In this document: one piece after another, positions 24,805-34,454 of the stretch | How positions within the stretch are numbered: position 1 is the first letter of the stretch | How the letters are laid out: every line of letters starts with the position of its first letter | Source of the DNA: Gammaproteobacteria bacterium | GTDB taxonomy: Bacteria; Pseudomonadota; Gammaproteobacteria; GCF-002020875 | Length of the DNA stretch: 57,863 nucleotides | Direction of reading: 5' to 3' | Assembly (NCBI GenBank): GCA_013349825.1 | Contig: DUYW01000001.1 | Coordinates: forward strand, 1-57,863 | Notes under the pieces: model-generated | Databases searched by the model: none | The model's input: the letters and a program-made list of their open reading frames with translations, nothing else | What the model was told of the DNA's origin: nothing | Translations under genes and position numbers: made by a program

Positions 24805-26685
24805 ATGGATAAGCCCACTCCACTGACCCCTCTTCTGGATCAGACCTCCAGCCCTCAGCTACTGCGCCAACTCAACTCTTCTGAATTACCGGAGCTTGCT
24901 CAACAACTTCGTGATTTCATGATTCACTCGGTTGAGAAGACCGGGGGGCATCTCGCCTCCAGCCTTGGCGTGGTGGAGTTGTCCATTGCACTTCACTATA
25001 TCTATAACACCCCAGAGGACCGCCTGGTATGGGATGTCGGACACCAGTGTTATCCACACAAGATTCTGACCGGACGTAAAGAGGCGATGACCACCCTGCG
25101 TCAGCAAGGGGGTATCTCCGGTTTTACCAAAAGAGGCGAGAGTCCATACGACCCTTTTGGTGCCGGTCACTCCAGCACCTCGATCAGCGCTGCACTGGGG
25201 ATGGCAATCGCCTCTAAACAGGCCTCTAACAATCGCCAGACGGTTGCAGTCATCGGTGATGGCGCTTTAACCGGTGGAATGGCCTTTGAGGCACTCAACC
25301 ATGCCGGTGAATCCAATGCTGACCTGTTGGTCGTGCTCAACGATAATGATATGTCGATCTCAGAAAATGTGGGGGGCCTCTCCCGTTATCTGGGGCGAAT
25401 ACTCACCAGCTCTACCTATAGCCAGATGCGGGAGACCAGTAAAAAGGTGCTGAGCCACCTACCCGGAGCGTGGGATCTGGCGCGTAAAACCGAAGAGCAC
25501 ATGAAGGGGATGGTGGTGCCTGGAACACTCTTTGAGGAGTTAGGGTTCAACTATGCAGGCCCTGTCGACGGCCATGATCTTCCCGCTCTGGTACGTGCAT
25601 TACGTACTCTGCATACCTTGAAAGGGCCACGGTTTCTCCACATTATCACCCAGAAAGGGCGGGGCTATACCCCTGCAGAACAGGACCCCCTGAAATATCA
25701 CGGTATAGGTCGTATCGAGCCTGCACTGAAAGTTAACCAACAACCTGACTCTAAGAATACTGTCACCTATACAGAAATCTTTGGTGAGTGGCTCTGCAAC
25801 AGCGTTGAGAAATATCCACAACTGATCGCCATTACCCCGGCGATGATGAGTGGCTCTGGAATGGTGAAATTTGCCAAACAGTATCCTGACCACTTTATTG
25901 ATGTCGGCATTGCAGAGCAACATGCCGTAACCCTGGCTGCAGGGCTTGCAACAGAGAACCGACACCCCATTGTTGCCGTCTACTCCACCTTTCTACAGCG
26001 TGGATACGATCAGTTGATCCATGATGTGGCACTACAAAACCTGCCCGTACTGTTTGCCATTGACCGTGCAGGGTTGGTTGGTGCAGACGGCGCAACCCAT
26101 ACCGGTGCATTTGATATCAGCTTTCTGCGTATTATTCCCAATATGGTGGTAATGACCCCTTCCAGTGGAGCAGAGTGTCAACAGATGCTTGACTGTGCGC
26201 TAGAACATCCTGGACCCGCTGCTATCCGCTACCCCCGAGCCACTACACCCGCTATTGCAGAGAAGCTTAATACTATTGACCCGATTAAACTGGGTAGAGG
26301 CGTGGTGTGTCGCTCAGGAGAAAGCACTGCTCTGCTGGTCTTTGGACCTCTGCTAGAACCCGCACTTATCGCTGCAGAGCAGATCAATGCCACTGTGGTC
26401 GATATGCGCTTTGTGGCTCCACTGGATCAGCAGCTTCTACTGCAGATCGCCCAGTCTCACCAACATCTGATAACCATTGAAGAGAATGTGGTTGCGGGAG
26501 GTGCCGGTAGTGGTGTTAATGAATTTCTGTTATCCAACCAGATCCAGTGCCCCATCCTTAACCTTGGCTTACCAAATCACTTTGTTGAGCAGGGAGAAAG
26601 AGATACACTACTGCGTTTATATCGGCTGGACAGTGATGGTATACTTGACTCTATTAGTCGGTTTCTATCGACTGAACAGCGATAG
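24805..26685 (+). CDS. dxs: 1-deoxy-D-xylulose-5-phosphate synthase
   Basis: First, flux-controlling step of the MEP isoprenoid pathway: pyruvate plus glyceraldehyde 3-phosphate to DXP, thiamine-diphosphate dependent. At 626 residues it is of normal length. Motifs: SSLGVVELSIALHYIYNTP, VWDVGHQCYPHKILTGR (catalytic His), the TPP signature GDGALTGGMAFEALNHAG with NDNDMSISENVG, and the transketolase middle domain IGIAEQHAVTLAAGLA. DXP also feeds thiamine and pyridoxal synthesis; thiL is in this window. It is co-transcribed with xseB and ispA. Confidence 0.98.
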   Translation: MDKPTPLTPLLDQTSSPQLLRQLNSSELPELAQQLRDFMIHSVEKTGGHLASSLGVVELSIALHYIYNTPEDRLVWDVGHQCYPHKILTGRKEAMTTLRQQGGISGFTKRGESPYDPFGAGHSSTSISAALGMAIASKQASNNRQTVAVIGDGALTGGMAFEALNHAGESNADLLVVLNDNDMSISENVGGLSRYLGRILTSSTYSQMRETSKKVLSHLPGAWDLARKTEEHMKGMVVPGTLFEELGFNYAGPVDGHDLPALVRALRTLHTLKGPRFLHIITQKGRGYTPAEQDPLKYHGIGRIEPALKVNQQPDSKNTVTYTEIFGEWLCNSVEKYPQLIAITPAMMSGSGMVKFAKQYPDHFIDVGIAEQHAVTLAAGLATENRHPIVAVYSTFLQRGYDQLIHDVALQNLPVLFAIDRAGLVGADGATHTGAFDISFLRIIPNMVVMTPSSGAECQQMLDCALEHPGPAAIRYPRATTPAIAEKLNTIDPIKLGRGVVCRSGESTALLVFGPLLEPALIAAEQINATVVDMRFVAPLDQQLLLQIAQSHQHLITIEENVVAGGAGSGVNEFLLSNQIQCPILNLGLPNHFVEQGERDTLLRLYRLDSDGILDSISRFLSTEQR

Positions 26686-26732
26686 CCCAGACCGAGAACA
26701 GTCTTGCAGCAAGGAACATTTAACTGACCGAA

Positions 26733-27110
26733 ATGGCCGGCCAATTTACATTACGAACCATCAGCGACTTTGCCGCTGCCCATAGCCTGCGAGAATACCC
26801 AGGGGACTGTCAGCGCCTGCATGGTCATAACTGGAAAGTTGAAGTTGAGATCTCAGCCAGCGAGCTGGATGCTCTCGGTATGGTGGTCGACTTCAAAGAG
26901 ATCAAAAAGGTGACTCGTGAAGCCACTGACCGACTCGACCACCGTTACTTGAATGAGCTAGAGCCTTTTAACCAAATCAACCCAACGGCAGAGAACATTG
27001 CCCGCACCCTCTACCAGCAGATTTCTGCTGGCCTGAATAGTGAGCGGGTCCATGTGGATGCAGTCACCGTATGGGAAACCGAGCGTGCCTCAGCACGCTA
27101 TTGTGAATAA
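26733..27110 (+). CDS. queD: 6-carboxytetrahydropterin synthase QueD
   Basis: Converts dihydroneopterin triphosphate to 6-carboxytetrahydropterin, the second step to queuosine. The 125 residues carry the zinc histidines (His17, and His30/His32 in LHGHNW), the catalytic Cys26 (GDCQRLHGH), and the Asp69-His70 pair in [10 protein letters not shown]. Plain PTPS proteins share the fold; the Cys spacing and the adjacent folE2 favour QueD. It lies 47 bases after dxs and 20 before folE2, the enzyme that makes its substrate. Confidence 0.92.
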   Translation: MAGQFTLRTISDFAAAHSLREYPGDCQRLHGHNWKVEVEISASELDALGMVVDFKEIKKVTREATDRLDHRYLNELEPFNQINPTAENIARTLYQQISAGLNSERVHVDAVTVWETERASARYCE

Positions 27111-27130
27111 CCAATAAAGAGAGAGTTTCC

Positions 27131-27916
27131 ATGAGCGATAACAGCATGGTTGATGTACAGAGCAGCACTGATACCCGTCAGATCCCCATCGACAAAGTGG
27201 GCATCAAGGATATCCGTCACCCGGTAGTCATCAAGGATCGCACCGGCAAGGAGCAGCACACCGTTGCCAACTTCAATATGTATGTCAGCCTTCCCCAGCA
27301 TTTCAAAGGGACCCATATGTCCCGCTTTGTACGCATCCTCAACCAGCATGACTATGAGATTACCACCGATAGCTTCAAAGCGATGCTCAGTGAAATGGTA
27401 GAGACACTGGAGGCTATGACAGGCCATATTGAGATGTCTTTCCCTTTCTTCGTCAACAAGAAGGCTCCTATCAGCGGGATCAAGAGCCTGATCGACTATC
27501 AGGTCACCTTTATCGGTGAGATCGTTGATGGTGAACCGGTCATCAATGTAAAGGTGCTGGTACCCGCCACCAGCCTCTGCCCCTGCTCCAAAGAGATCTC
27601 TGACTACGGTGCCCACAACCAGCGTTCACACATCACCGTTAATGCCTGCACGAAAGGCTTTATCTGGATTGAGGACATCATCGATCTTGTCGAGCAAGAG
27701 GCCTCTTGCGAGTTGTTTGGTCTTCTCAAGCGTCCCGATGAAAAATATGTAACAGAACGCGCCTATGACAACCCAAAATTTGTGGAAGACCTGGTACGTG
27801 ATGTTGCCAACCGCCTTAACAACGATAACCGCATTATCTCCTATATTCTGGAGGCAGAGAACTTCGAATCAATTCACAACCACTCTGCCTACGCACTAAT
27901 CGAGAAGACAAAATAA
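27131..27916 (+). CDS. folE2: GTP cyclohydrolase FolE2 (type IB)
   Basis: Makes dihydroneopterin triphosphate from GTP for folate and queuosine synthesis; the type IB enzyme does not depend strictly on zinc. The 261 residues have the FolE2 T-fold and the catalytic-cysteine segment [20 protein letters not shown] near residue 150, together with [12 protein letters not shown] and HNHSAYA near the end. A GAGAGAG site precedes the ATG. Placed with queD, it supplies that enzyme directly. No Zur box was seen. Whether a second FolE exists cannot be told here. Confidence 0.95.
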   Translation: MSDNSMVDVQSSTDTRQIPIDKVGIKDIRHPVVIKDRTGKEQHTVANFNMYVSLPQHFKGTHMSRFVRILNQHDYEITTDSFKAMLSEMVETLEAMTGHIEMSFPFFVNKKAPISGIKSLIDYQVTFIGEIVDGEPVINVKVLVPATSLCPCSKEISDYGAHNQRSHITVNACTKGFIWIEDIIDLVEQEASCELFGLLKRPDEKYVTERAYDNPKFVEDLVRDVANRLNNDNRIISYILEAENFESIHNHSAYALIEKTK

Positions 27917-28029
27917 CCATACAAAGGCCGTAGAGAGTGGTCATTACAGATCCGGAAGATTGGGAAACAGCCCCACTCTTGCAGTACCCTCATAGTGCAT
28001 AAACCTACACTCAAGGAGCACACACCAAG

Positions 28030-29817
28030 GTGATTCACTACACAGTATCTACTGCAACTCAAGGGCACTACTTTGATATCTGCTGCACCATTGCCTACCC
28101 TGACCCTGAAGGACAGCAGCTCTCATTACCGGCATGGATTCCCGGTAGCTATATGATTCGGGATTTTTCCAAAAACATACTTTCAGTGACAGCAACCTCT
28201 GCCGGCAGAGAGGTCATTCTGGTTAAACTGGATAAACAGTTATGGCGTGCGATGCCCTGTAGCGGACCACTACAGATTGAGTATCGTGTCTATGCCAAAG
28301 ACCTCTCTGTGCGTACCGCCTACCTAGATGAGCAACACGGTTTTTTTAATGGTACCAGCCTTTTCCTCTCCGTTGATGGACAAGAGCAGCAACCGCACCA
28401 ACTCACGTTGATTCAAGCAGCTTCAAACCCAGACTGGAGTGTTGCCACAACTCTGCCGCCTCAGCAGACCGATGAAAATGGCTGGGGCCTCTATCAGTGC
28501 CAAAACTATGATGCACTGATCGACCACCCTGTTGAGATGGGCCCTTTCGAATGGGTCAATTTTGAAGTCTATGGGGTACCACACGCCATTGTATTAACCG
28601 GCGGAAAACAGGTTGATACTCAACGTCTGGTCAAAGATCTCACTAAAATCTGTAGACACCACACCCGCTTCTTTGGTGACAGTGAGCCGCCTGTCGACCA
28701 GTACCTCTTCCTCACCACTGTGGTGGAACAGAGCTATGGAGGTCTGGAACATCGTGACTGTTGCGCACTGATCTGTGCTCCGGAGGATCTGCCCCGTATT
28801 GGAGAAGTCGAAGTCAGCGATGGCTACCGAAAGTTTCTGGGACTCTGTAGCCATGAGTATTTCCATCTCTGGAACATCAAACGTATTCGTCCCGAATCCT
28901 TCACCCCCTACCAACTGGATGAGGAGTCCTATACCCGCCAGCTCTGGGCCTTTGAGGGGATCACCTCTTATTATGACGACCTCGCTCTGGTGCAGTGTGG
29001 AATCATCCCTGAAGAGAGCTATCTGGAGCTGCTGGGGCAGACGCTGACACGGCTACAACGCAGCCGGGGACAACTGGTTCAATCTGTGACTGACTCCAGT
29101 CTGGATGCCTGGACCAAATTCTATAAACAAGATGAAAATGCCAACAATGCGGTCATCAGCTACTATGTCAAAGGGGCTGTAATCGCCTTGATGGTTGATC
29201 TCTACCTGCGAGAGAAGAGCCACGGCGATATCTCCCTGAGGATGGTGATGCAACTACTCTGGGAGGTCTATGGAAAAACACAGTGTGGTGTGCCCGAAAC
29301 AACCATTGAACAGCTCTGCCACCAGGTTGCTGACTGCGAAATTCCATTTTTGGATGATGCCCTCTATGCGACAAAACCGCTAGAGCTTGGCCCCATTCTG
29401 GAGAAGGTGGGCATCCGTTATCGGCTCCGTCCTACAACCTCAAACCGTGATTCCGGGGGCTGCTGGATTGAAAAACAGCCAATCAGTTGGCTTGGCCTGC
29501 TCTATAAAGAGCAGACTAATTCAATCAAGGTTACCCATGTTTCTGATAACAGCCCTGCCCAACAGGCCCATATCGCCACAGGTGATCACATTATTGCCTT
29601 AAATCAATTACAGGCCAAACCAGAACGGGTACAAAGTATCCTCAATCAACAGTTACCCGGTAGCGAACTCCATCTCCACCTCTTCCGTCGTGGAGAGCTG
29701 TTGGAGAAGACCGTAATTTTAGCAACACCACCGGAAGATACCGTTGTACTGGAAAAAGTGGATCAGCCTTCCTCTACACAAACCACACTGCAACAGCAGT
29801 GGTTAGGAAGCTTCTGA
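28030..29817 (+). CDS. M61 family metallopeptidase with PDZ domain
   Basis: A 595-residue zinc peptidase of the M61 (glycyl aminopeptidase) family. An N-terminal beta domain begins IHYTVSTATQGHYFDICC and has PAWIPGSYMIRDFSKNI; the thermolysin-like domain has HEYFHLWNIKRIRP near residue 275 (HExxH) with the third ligand in WAFEGITSYYDD. A PDZ domain follows near 490-575 (IKVTHVSDNSPAQQAHIATGD). It has no signal peptide, so it is probably cytosolic, as are its close relatives. The start is GTG with AAGGAG 11 bases before it. Physiological substrates of the bacterial family are unknown. It precedes nnrS by 37 bases. Confidence 0.9.
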   Translation: MIHYTVSTATQGHYFDICCTIAYPDPEGQQLSLPAWIPGSYMIRDFSKNILSVTATSAGREVILVKLDKQLWRAMPCSGPLQIEYRVYAKDLSVRTAYLDEQHGFFNGTSLFLSVDGQEQQPHQLTLIQAASNPDWSVATTLPPQQTDENGWGLYQCQNYDALIDHPVEMGPFEWVNFEVYGVPHAIVLTGGKQVDTQRLVKDLTKICRHHTRFFGDSEPPVDQYLFLTTVVEQSYGGLEHRDCCALICAPEDLPRIGEVEVSDGYRKFLGLCSHEYFHLWNIKRIRPESFTPYQLDEESYTRQLWAFEGITSYYDDLALVQCGIIPEESYLELLGQTLTRLQRSRGQLVQSVTDSSLDAWTKFYKQDENANNAVISYYVKGAVIALMVDLYLREKSHGDISLRMVMQLLWEVYGKTQCGVPETTIEQLCHQVADCEIPFLDDALYATKPLELGPILEKVGIRYRLRPTTSNRDSGGCWIEKQPISWLGLLYKEQTNSIKVTHVSDNSPAQQAHIATGDHIIALNQLQAKPERVQSILNQQLPGSELHLHLFRRGELLEKTVILATPPEDTVVLEKVDQPSSTQTTLQQQWLGSF

Positions 29818-29854
29818 TCTCTGTTTTGTAAGCTGTTTTAAACGGAGAGAGACC

Positions 29855-31078
29855 GTGATACTTAATATTGAACAACCCTCTGATGCTCCACCTCCGTTCG
29901 CCCTGTTTCAACTTGGCTTTCGACCCTTTTTTCTGGGTGCGGCACTCTATAGTGTAATCGCTGTTCTATTCTGGACACTGGCCTACAGTTTTCAGTGGTC
30001 TCCAAGCGCAATCCAACAATGGGGAAACCCGTTCTGGTGGCATGGTCATGAAATGATCTTCGGTTATGGAATGGCAGTTGTGGCCGGTTTTCTGCTGACT
30101 GCCAGCATGAACTGGACCGGAGTTCAGACTATCCGCTTTACACCGCTGACTCTGCTCTTCGCAAGCTGGCTACTTGCCCGCCTTCTACCCTGGATACCTG
30201 GAGCAACACTCTCCATGGTAGCTCTATTTGATCTACTCTTCCTGTTGGCACTCACGGCTGCAGTCACTCATCCACTCTATAAGGCACGTCAATGGGATCA
30301 AGTACGGATTTTCACCTCAAAATTGAGCCTTGTTTTTGTCTGTAACCTCACCTTCTATCTCGGGATGTTCAACTACATTGAGGGGGGAGAACGAATCGGT
30401 CTCTACGGAGCAACCTATCTTATTCTGGCACTGATCCTCACCCTGGGTCGCCGTGTCTTCCCCTTCTTTATTGAAAAAGGGGTCAACCATGACGGCAGTG
30501 GCTCCTCCATCACACTCAAAAACTCCAAACTACTCGACCTCTCCAGTCTTACCCTATTTCTGCTATTTGCCCTGGCCGATCTATTTATCTCTCAAACACA
30601 GGTGATTGGGGGGTTGGCATTGGCACTTGTGGTCATACACAGTATTCGTTTCTACAACTGGTACACCCCGCATATCTGGAAAAAACCACTGCTCTGGGTT
30701 TTAATGGTGGGCTACGGTTGGATGATTATCGGCTTTCTGCTCAAGGCATTGGCAACTGCAGGGTTCGTCTCCCCTTACCTCGCTCTTCACGCCTTCACCT
30801 ACGGCGCAGTCGGGACCGTTACCATCGGCATGATGGCCCGGGTATCTCTGGGCCATACAGGGCGAAGTGTCTTCAATCCACCAAAGGGGCTCAATCTGAT
30901 TTTTGGACTACTGACCGCAGGGGCCTTTGTACGCATACTGCTGCCACTACTGTACCCACAACAGTCTATAAATTGGATGTTACTCTCACAACTGCTGTGG
31001 ACAGCCACCTTCTCACTCTTTGCATGGCACTATGCGACCATGCTGATTCGGCCCCGAATTGATGGTCGCCCCGGGTAA
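29855..31078 (+). CDS. nnrS: NnrS family membrane protein
   Basis: Polytopic (about 12 helices) haem- and copper-containing membrane protein that limits damage from nitric oxide in denitrifiers and pathogens. The 407 residues start with LFQLGFRPFFLGAALYSV and FWWHGHEMIFGYGMAVVAGF, the family signature with conserved His residues, and later GRRVFPFFIEKG and MARVSLGHTGR. The start is GTG after GGAGAG. No NO reductase is in the window, and no FNR/NNR box was found in the short spacer before it. It is the last plus-strand gene before the convergent thiL group. Confidence 0.93.
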   Translation: MILNIEQPSDAPPPFALFQLGFRPFFLGAALYSVIAVLFWTLAYSFQWSPSAIQQWGNPFWWHGHEMIFGYGMAVVAGFLLTASMNWTGVQTIRFTPLTLLFASWLLARLLPWIPGATLSMVALFDLLFLLALTAAVTHPLYKARQWDQVRIFTSKLSLVFVCNLTFYLGMFNYIEGGERIGLYGATYLILALILTLGRRVFPFFIEKGVNHDGSGSSITLKNSKLLDLSSLTLFLLFALADLFISQTQVIGGLALALVVIHSIRFYNWYTPHIWKKPLLWVLMVGYGWMIIGFLLKALATAGFVSPYLALHAFTYGAVGTVTIGMMARVSLGHTGRSVFNPPKGLNLIFGLLTAGAFVRILLPLLYPQQSINWMLLSQLLWTATFSLFAWHYATMLIRPRIDGRPG

Positions 31079-31349
31079 TTTGAACCATTACAGTATTGTG
31101 CTGAATAGTTGCTCTACAACTTACCCTGCTGCCTGCTCAATCAATTCATATGTCATCTGATAGCATTCGCGGCACAGTTCTTTGAATAGGTCATAATCAC
31201 TATTCACTGCGTTGCAGTGCGGTACGCACGATATACTGGATAGCGCCCCTTTGTCATCCGGACAACTCTATGACAGATACGGACATTTTAATATTAATAT
31301 GTCCGTTCTGTTGGCTGCATTCCCACAACTAGGGCTGCCCGAGGATCTA
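31079..31349. other. convergent gap between nnrS and thiL
   Basis: 271 bases. It holds a near-perfect 28-bp palindrome (31279-31306) and, on the minus strand, a frame open from about 31270 to a TAA at 31121 that reads YDLFKELCRECYQMTYELIE near its end and has only a GTG start (31207) without a ribosome binding site. This may be the remains of a small gene. No T-run terminator for either flanking gene was found. Confidence 0.4.
31279..31306. repeat. 28-bp palindrome
   Basis: Arms ACGGACAT and ATGTCCGT are perfectly complementary and the 12-base A/T-rich middle is almost self-complementary, so 26 of 28 positions are symmetric. It could be an operator, a hairpin shared by the two convergent transcripts, or a mobile-element scar. 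Confidence 0.65.
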
Positions 31350-32309
31350 TCAAAAGTGCTGATAACCCCGGCTGGCAGGACTCCAGTCACCACTCCATTT
31401 CAACTGGTTTCCCTTCTCGACCTCCCCCACTACCGTGATGGGCACCGCAATCTCTTCCAGCTCTCGGCAGAGTAGTGGGTACGCCTCTTGAGGCAGGGTA
31501 AAACAGAGCTGATATTCATCTCCGGCAACCAAAGCAAAGTTCAATTGCTGCTCTACACTCAGTTCAGCCAGTGCCGGATGGAAGGGAATAGACTCTAGGT
31601 CAAGTTTCGCACCCACTCCGCTTCGCTGCAGTATGTGCTCTAAATCTGCCAACAAACCATCCGAAACATCAACCATCGCTGAGGCATAACCCCGCAGTCG
31701 CAACCCTGCTTCGACACAAGGCATAGGACGCTCTAGGTGGTGACGAATGTTCGCTGCTTCTTGACCTTGCTGCAATTGCTGTAGAGCATAGCCTGCAGCC
31801 CCTAGCCGGTTGGTTACACAGATCAGATCTCCAGCTTGTGCACCATCACGACGGATGGCTTTTCCGACAGGCACAACGCCATGCGCCTGCAGTGTCAGCG
31901 TTAACGGGCCACGAGTGGTATCTCCACCCACCAGGTCAATCTGATAGTGTGATGCCAGTGCAAACAGCCCCTCTGCAAACTGCTGTAGCCATATTGAATC
32001 ATTTTCTGGCAGTGTCAGTGCCAATGTTACCCATCTAGGCTCGGCCCCCATTGCCGCAAGATCGCTCAGATTCACTGCCAATAATTTATGGCCCAGGGCC
32101 TTCGGATCTACATCCTTGAGAAAATGAACCCCTTCAACCATCGTGTCGACAGAGACCACCAACTGTTCTCCTGGCAGCAGCTGCAGCAGTGCTGCATCAT
32201 CTCCAATCCCCAACAGGGTCTCTGCGTGGTAGTGCTCCCTTTTCGAGAAGTAATCCTGAATCAGCGAGAATTCAGTTACGGCTTTTGCTCTGCTTTTTCT
32301 GCTTCTCAT
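31350..32309 (-). CDS. thiL: thiamine-monophosphate kinase
   Basis: ATP-dependent kinase making thiamine diphosphate, the cofactor of Dxs. The 319 residues carry the PurM-like motifs GIGDDAALL, VSVDTMVEGVHF, KLLAVNLSDLAAMGA, DLVGGDTTRGP and MVDVSDGLLADL. The frame is open further upstream, but family N-termini begin with EFSLIxxYF, and the ATG at 32309, with GGAG upstream, adds only about ten residues before that. This start lies inside nusB, giving a 38-base overlap. Last gene of the riboflavin-nusB-thiL run. Confidence 0.93.
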   Translation of the reverse strand: MRSRKSRAKAVTEFSLIQDYFSKREHYHAETLLGIGDDAALLQLLPGEQLVVSVDTMVEGVHFLKDVDPKALGHKLLAVNLSDLAAMGAEPRWVTLALTLPENDSIWLQQFAEGLFALASHYQIDLVGGDTTRGPLTLTLQAHGVVPVGKAIRRDGAQAGDLICVTNRLGAAGYALQQLQQGQEAANIRHHLERPMPCVEAGLRLRGYASAMVDVSDGLLADLEHILQRSGVGAKLDLESIPFHPALAELSVEQQLNFALVAGDEYQLCFTLPQEAYPLLCRELEEIAVPITVVGEVEKGNQLKWSGDWSPASRGYQHF

Positions 32310-32730
32310 GGGCAGCAAACTCCAGGGTACGCACCTCTCGTGCGACTTTATCCAGTGCTGCATTGATAAACTGGTGACTTTTTGCGGAGCCAAAAGTTTT
32401 TGAGAGGTTAATATATTCATTGAGCACCACTCGATAGGGGGTCTCGGGCAGATAGAGCAGCTCATACCCCCCTAAACGCAAGAGCGCTTTCTCCACTGGA
32501 TCGACCTGCTCAATCTCACGACTCAGATAAGGTGAAAGCTTCTGATCTACTGAGATAACCTCATCAATCAATCCACTGACCAGGTGCTCAAACAGCCCTT
32601 GATCTGCTTTATCCAGTATCCCCTCTTCATGAAACTGGCTAACAATCTCTGAAGCAGGCTGTGCCGAGATCGACCACTGATATAGTGCCTGTACTGCCGC
32701 ACGGCGAGATCTGGAACGCTCTTTACTCAT
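32272..32730 (-). CDS. nusB: transcription antitermination factor NusB
   Basis: Binds boxA RNA with NusE/S10 and supports rRNA antitermination. The all-helical 152-residue protein starts RSRRAAVQALYQW, the RNA-binding arginine-rich helix, and ends with LNEYINLSKTFGSAKSHQFINA, typical of the family. It lies 17 bases after ribH, as in most proteobacteria, and overlaps thiL. Confidence 0.97.
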   Translation of the reverse strand: MSKERSRSRRAAVQALYQWSISAQPASEIVSQFHEEGILDKADQGLFEHLVSGLIDEVISVDQKLSPYLSREIEQVDPVEKALLRLGGYELLYLPETPYRVVLNEYINLSKTFGSAKSHQFINAALDKVAREVRTLEFAAHEKQKKQSKSRN

Positions 32731-32747
32731 CGTAATGTCGGTATCCG

Positions 32748-33218
32748 TTATAGCTGCTTGAGCAGATTAACCATCTCAATTGCAGACATCGCCGCTTCAG
32801 CACCCTTGTTACCAGCCTTGGTGCCTGAACGTTCAATGGCTTGCTCAATAGTATCCACAGTCAACAGCCCGAAGGTAATGGGTACGCTGCTATCCAGCGA
32901 AACGGCTGCCAACCCTTTGGTCGCCTCTCCTGCAACAAAGTCAAAATGTGGTGTACCACCACGGATTACTGCACCAATGGCGATAATGGCATCGTAGTTT
33001 CCTTCCGCCATACGCTGCGCTGCAATCGGCATCTCAAAGGCTCCCGGAACACGGACCACATGGATATCTGTCACGTTCGCTCCATGACGAATCAGTGCGT
33101 CGATTGCACCATCCAGTAGGCTCTCAACAACAAAACTGTTAAAACGGGCAACTACAATGCCAAAACGCCCCCCCTCTACATTGAGATTAGCCTCTGTTAC
33201 CTTTATATCACTGTTCAT
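32748..33218 (-). CDS. ribH: 6,7-dimethyl-8-ribityllumazine synthase
   Basis: Penultimate step of riboflavin synthesis, an icosahedral or decameric enzyme. The 156 residues include [48 protein letters not shown] with the catalytic His, and [16 protein letters not shown] at 33221 and ATG at 33218 are adjacent. The ATG sits six bases from GAGGAG and is preferred. It is 70 bases after ribBX. Confidence 0.97.
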   Translation of the reverse strand: MNSDIKVTEANLNVEGGRFGIVVARFNSFVVESLLDGAIDALIRHGANVTDIHVVRVPGAFEMPIAAQRMAEGNYDAIIAIGAVIRGGTPHFDFVAGEATKGLAAVSLDSSVPITFGLLTVDTIEQAIERSGTKAGNKGAEAAMSAIEMVNLLKQL

Positions 33219-33288
33219 CACTTACTCCTCTCTTCTGCTGCTCTGTACACCCGATGGTGTCTGTTTATCAATATAGTGGAAACTCAGA

Positions 33289-34395
33289 TCAATATGACAC
33301 TGTCTCAGTCATCTCCAGACCAAACCCGGAGAGGGCATGCATCTTTCTGGGAGTTCCCAGTACACGCATTTTTCGTACTCCCAAATCTATGAGTATCTGT
33401 GCGCCCACACCAAAATCCCTCAACTCTCCTGAAGGCTGTTTTGTCTTTGGCTGCGCTGTGCCTGCCCGGTGGTTACGGATACGCTCCACCAGGTCGCTGC
33501 TATCGCCCTCTTTGCGCAGCAATAGCAACACGCCATTCTCCTCTTCTGCGATACGTCGCATATCACGATCCAGGGTACGCCCACACCCCTCTCCTTCAAC
33601 GGAAAAGAGATCACAAAGGGTGTCCAACATATGAACACGTACCAAAATGGGCTGTTCAGGATCAATGACCCCCTTAACCAAAGCAAGATGTACCTCTCCA
33701 TCAATGGATTCACGGTAGGCTTTGACATGGAAATCACCGTATTGAGTCTGGAGATCACTCTCCGCTTCTGCCTCAACGGTCTTCTCATTGCGAATCCGAT
33801 ACTCAATCAGGTCAGCTACAGTCCCCAGTTTCAGTCCATGCTGCTGTGCAAACACCTCCAAGTCGGGACGGCGGGCCATGGTGCCATCCTCATTCAGGAT
33901 CTCTACAATCACTGATGAAGGCTCCACTCCTGCCATCCTCGCCAGATCACACCCTGCCTCGGTATGTCCAGCTCGGGTTAATACACCGCCGGGTTGTGCC
34001 ATCAGTGGAAAAATATGCCCAGGCATCACAATATCTTCAGCTGTCGCATCTGCTGCGGTAGCCGCCTGTACAGTCACTGCGCGATCTGCTGCTGAGATAC
34101 CGGTTGTGACCCCCTGTGCCGCCTCAATCGAAACGGTAAAGTTGGTACCATGCAGATCACTGTTGGTACCAGTGACCATTAACGGTAAATTGAGCTGCTC
34201 ACAACGGTTTCGCGTCAATGTCAGGCAGATCAGACCACGACCATAACGTGCCATAAAATTGATATCTTCCGCGGTTGCCTTGGCGGATGCCATTATCAGA
34301 TCACCCTCATTTTCGCGATCTTCATCATCCATCAATACCACCATCTTTCCCTGGCGAATATCTTCAATAATCTCTTCCGGACTATTCAGTTCCAT
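33289..34395 (-). CDS. ribB: 3,4-dihydroxy-2-butanone 4-phosphate synthase with degenerate GTP cyclohydrolase II domain
   Basis: The N-terminal 200 residues are an intact RibB (DDEDRENEGDLIMASAK, GTNSDLHGTNFTVSIEA, TRAGHTEAGCDLA). The C-terminal domain has the RibA fold but lacks its active site: where GTP cyclohydrolase II has the zinc cysteines of SECLTGDxxGSxRCDCG, this protein reads RVHMLDTLCDLFSVEGEG. It is therefore of the RibBX type described in gammaproteobacteria, a working RibB with a silent RibA domain, and a separate ribA should exist elsewhere. Length 368. It stands between ribE and ribH. Confidence 0.94.
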   Translation of the reverse strand: MELNSPEEIIEDIRQGKMVVLMDDEDRENEGDLIMASAKATAEDINFMARYGRGLICLTLTRNRCEQLNLPLMVTGTNSDLHGTNFTVSIEAAQGVTTGISAADRAVTVQAATAADATAEDIVMPGHIFPLMAQPGGVLTRAGHTEAGCDLARMAGVEPSSVIVEILNEDGTMARRPDLEVFAQQHGLKLGTVADLIEYRIRNEKTVEAEAESDLQTQYGDFHVKAYRESIDGEVHLALVKGVIDPEQPILVRVHMLDTLCDLFSVEGEGCGRTLDRDMRRIAEEENGVLLLLRKEGDSSDLVERIRNHRAGTAQPKTKQPSGELRDFGVGAQILIDLGVRKMRVLGTPRKMHALSGFGLEMTETVSY

Positions 34396-34454
34396 CTTTT
34401 TTCTCTACTCCACGCTGACTCTGTCCAGTGATTCCATCACTGCCAATGAGTGCT

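Noticed and set aside
31121-31207. 28-residue GTG-started ORF between nnrS and thiL
   Set aside because: The frame reads plausibly but lacks a ribosome binding site and a family; kept only as a possible remnant in the gap entry.
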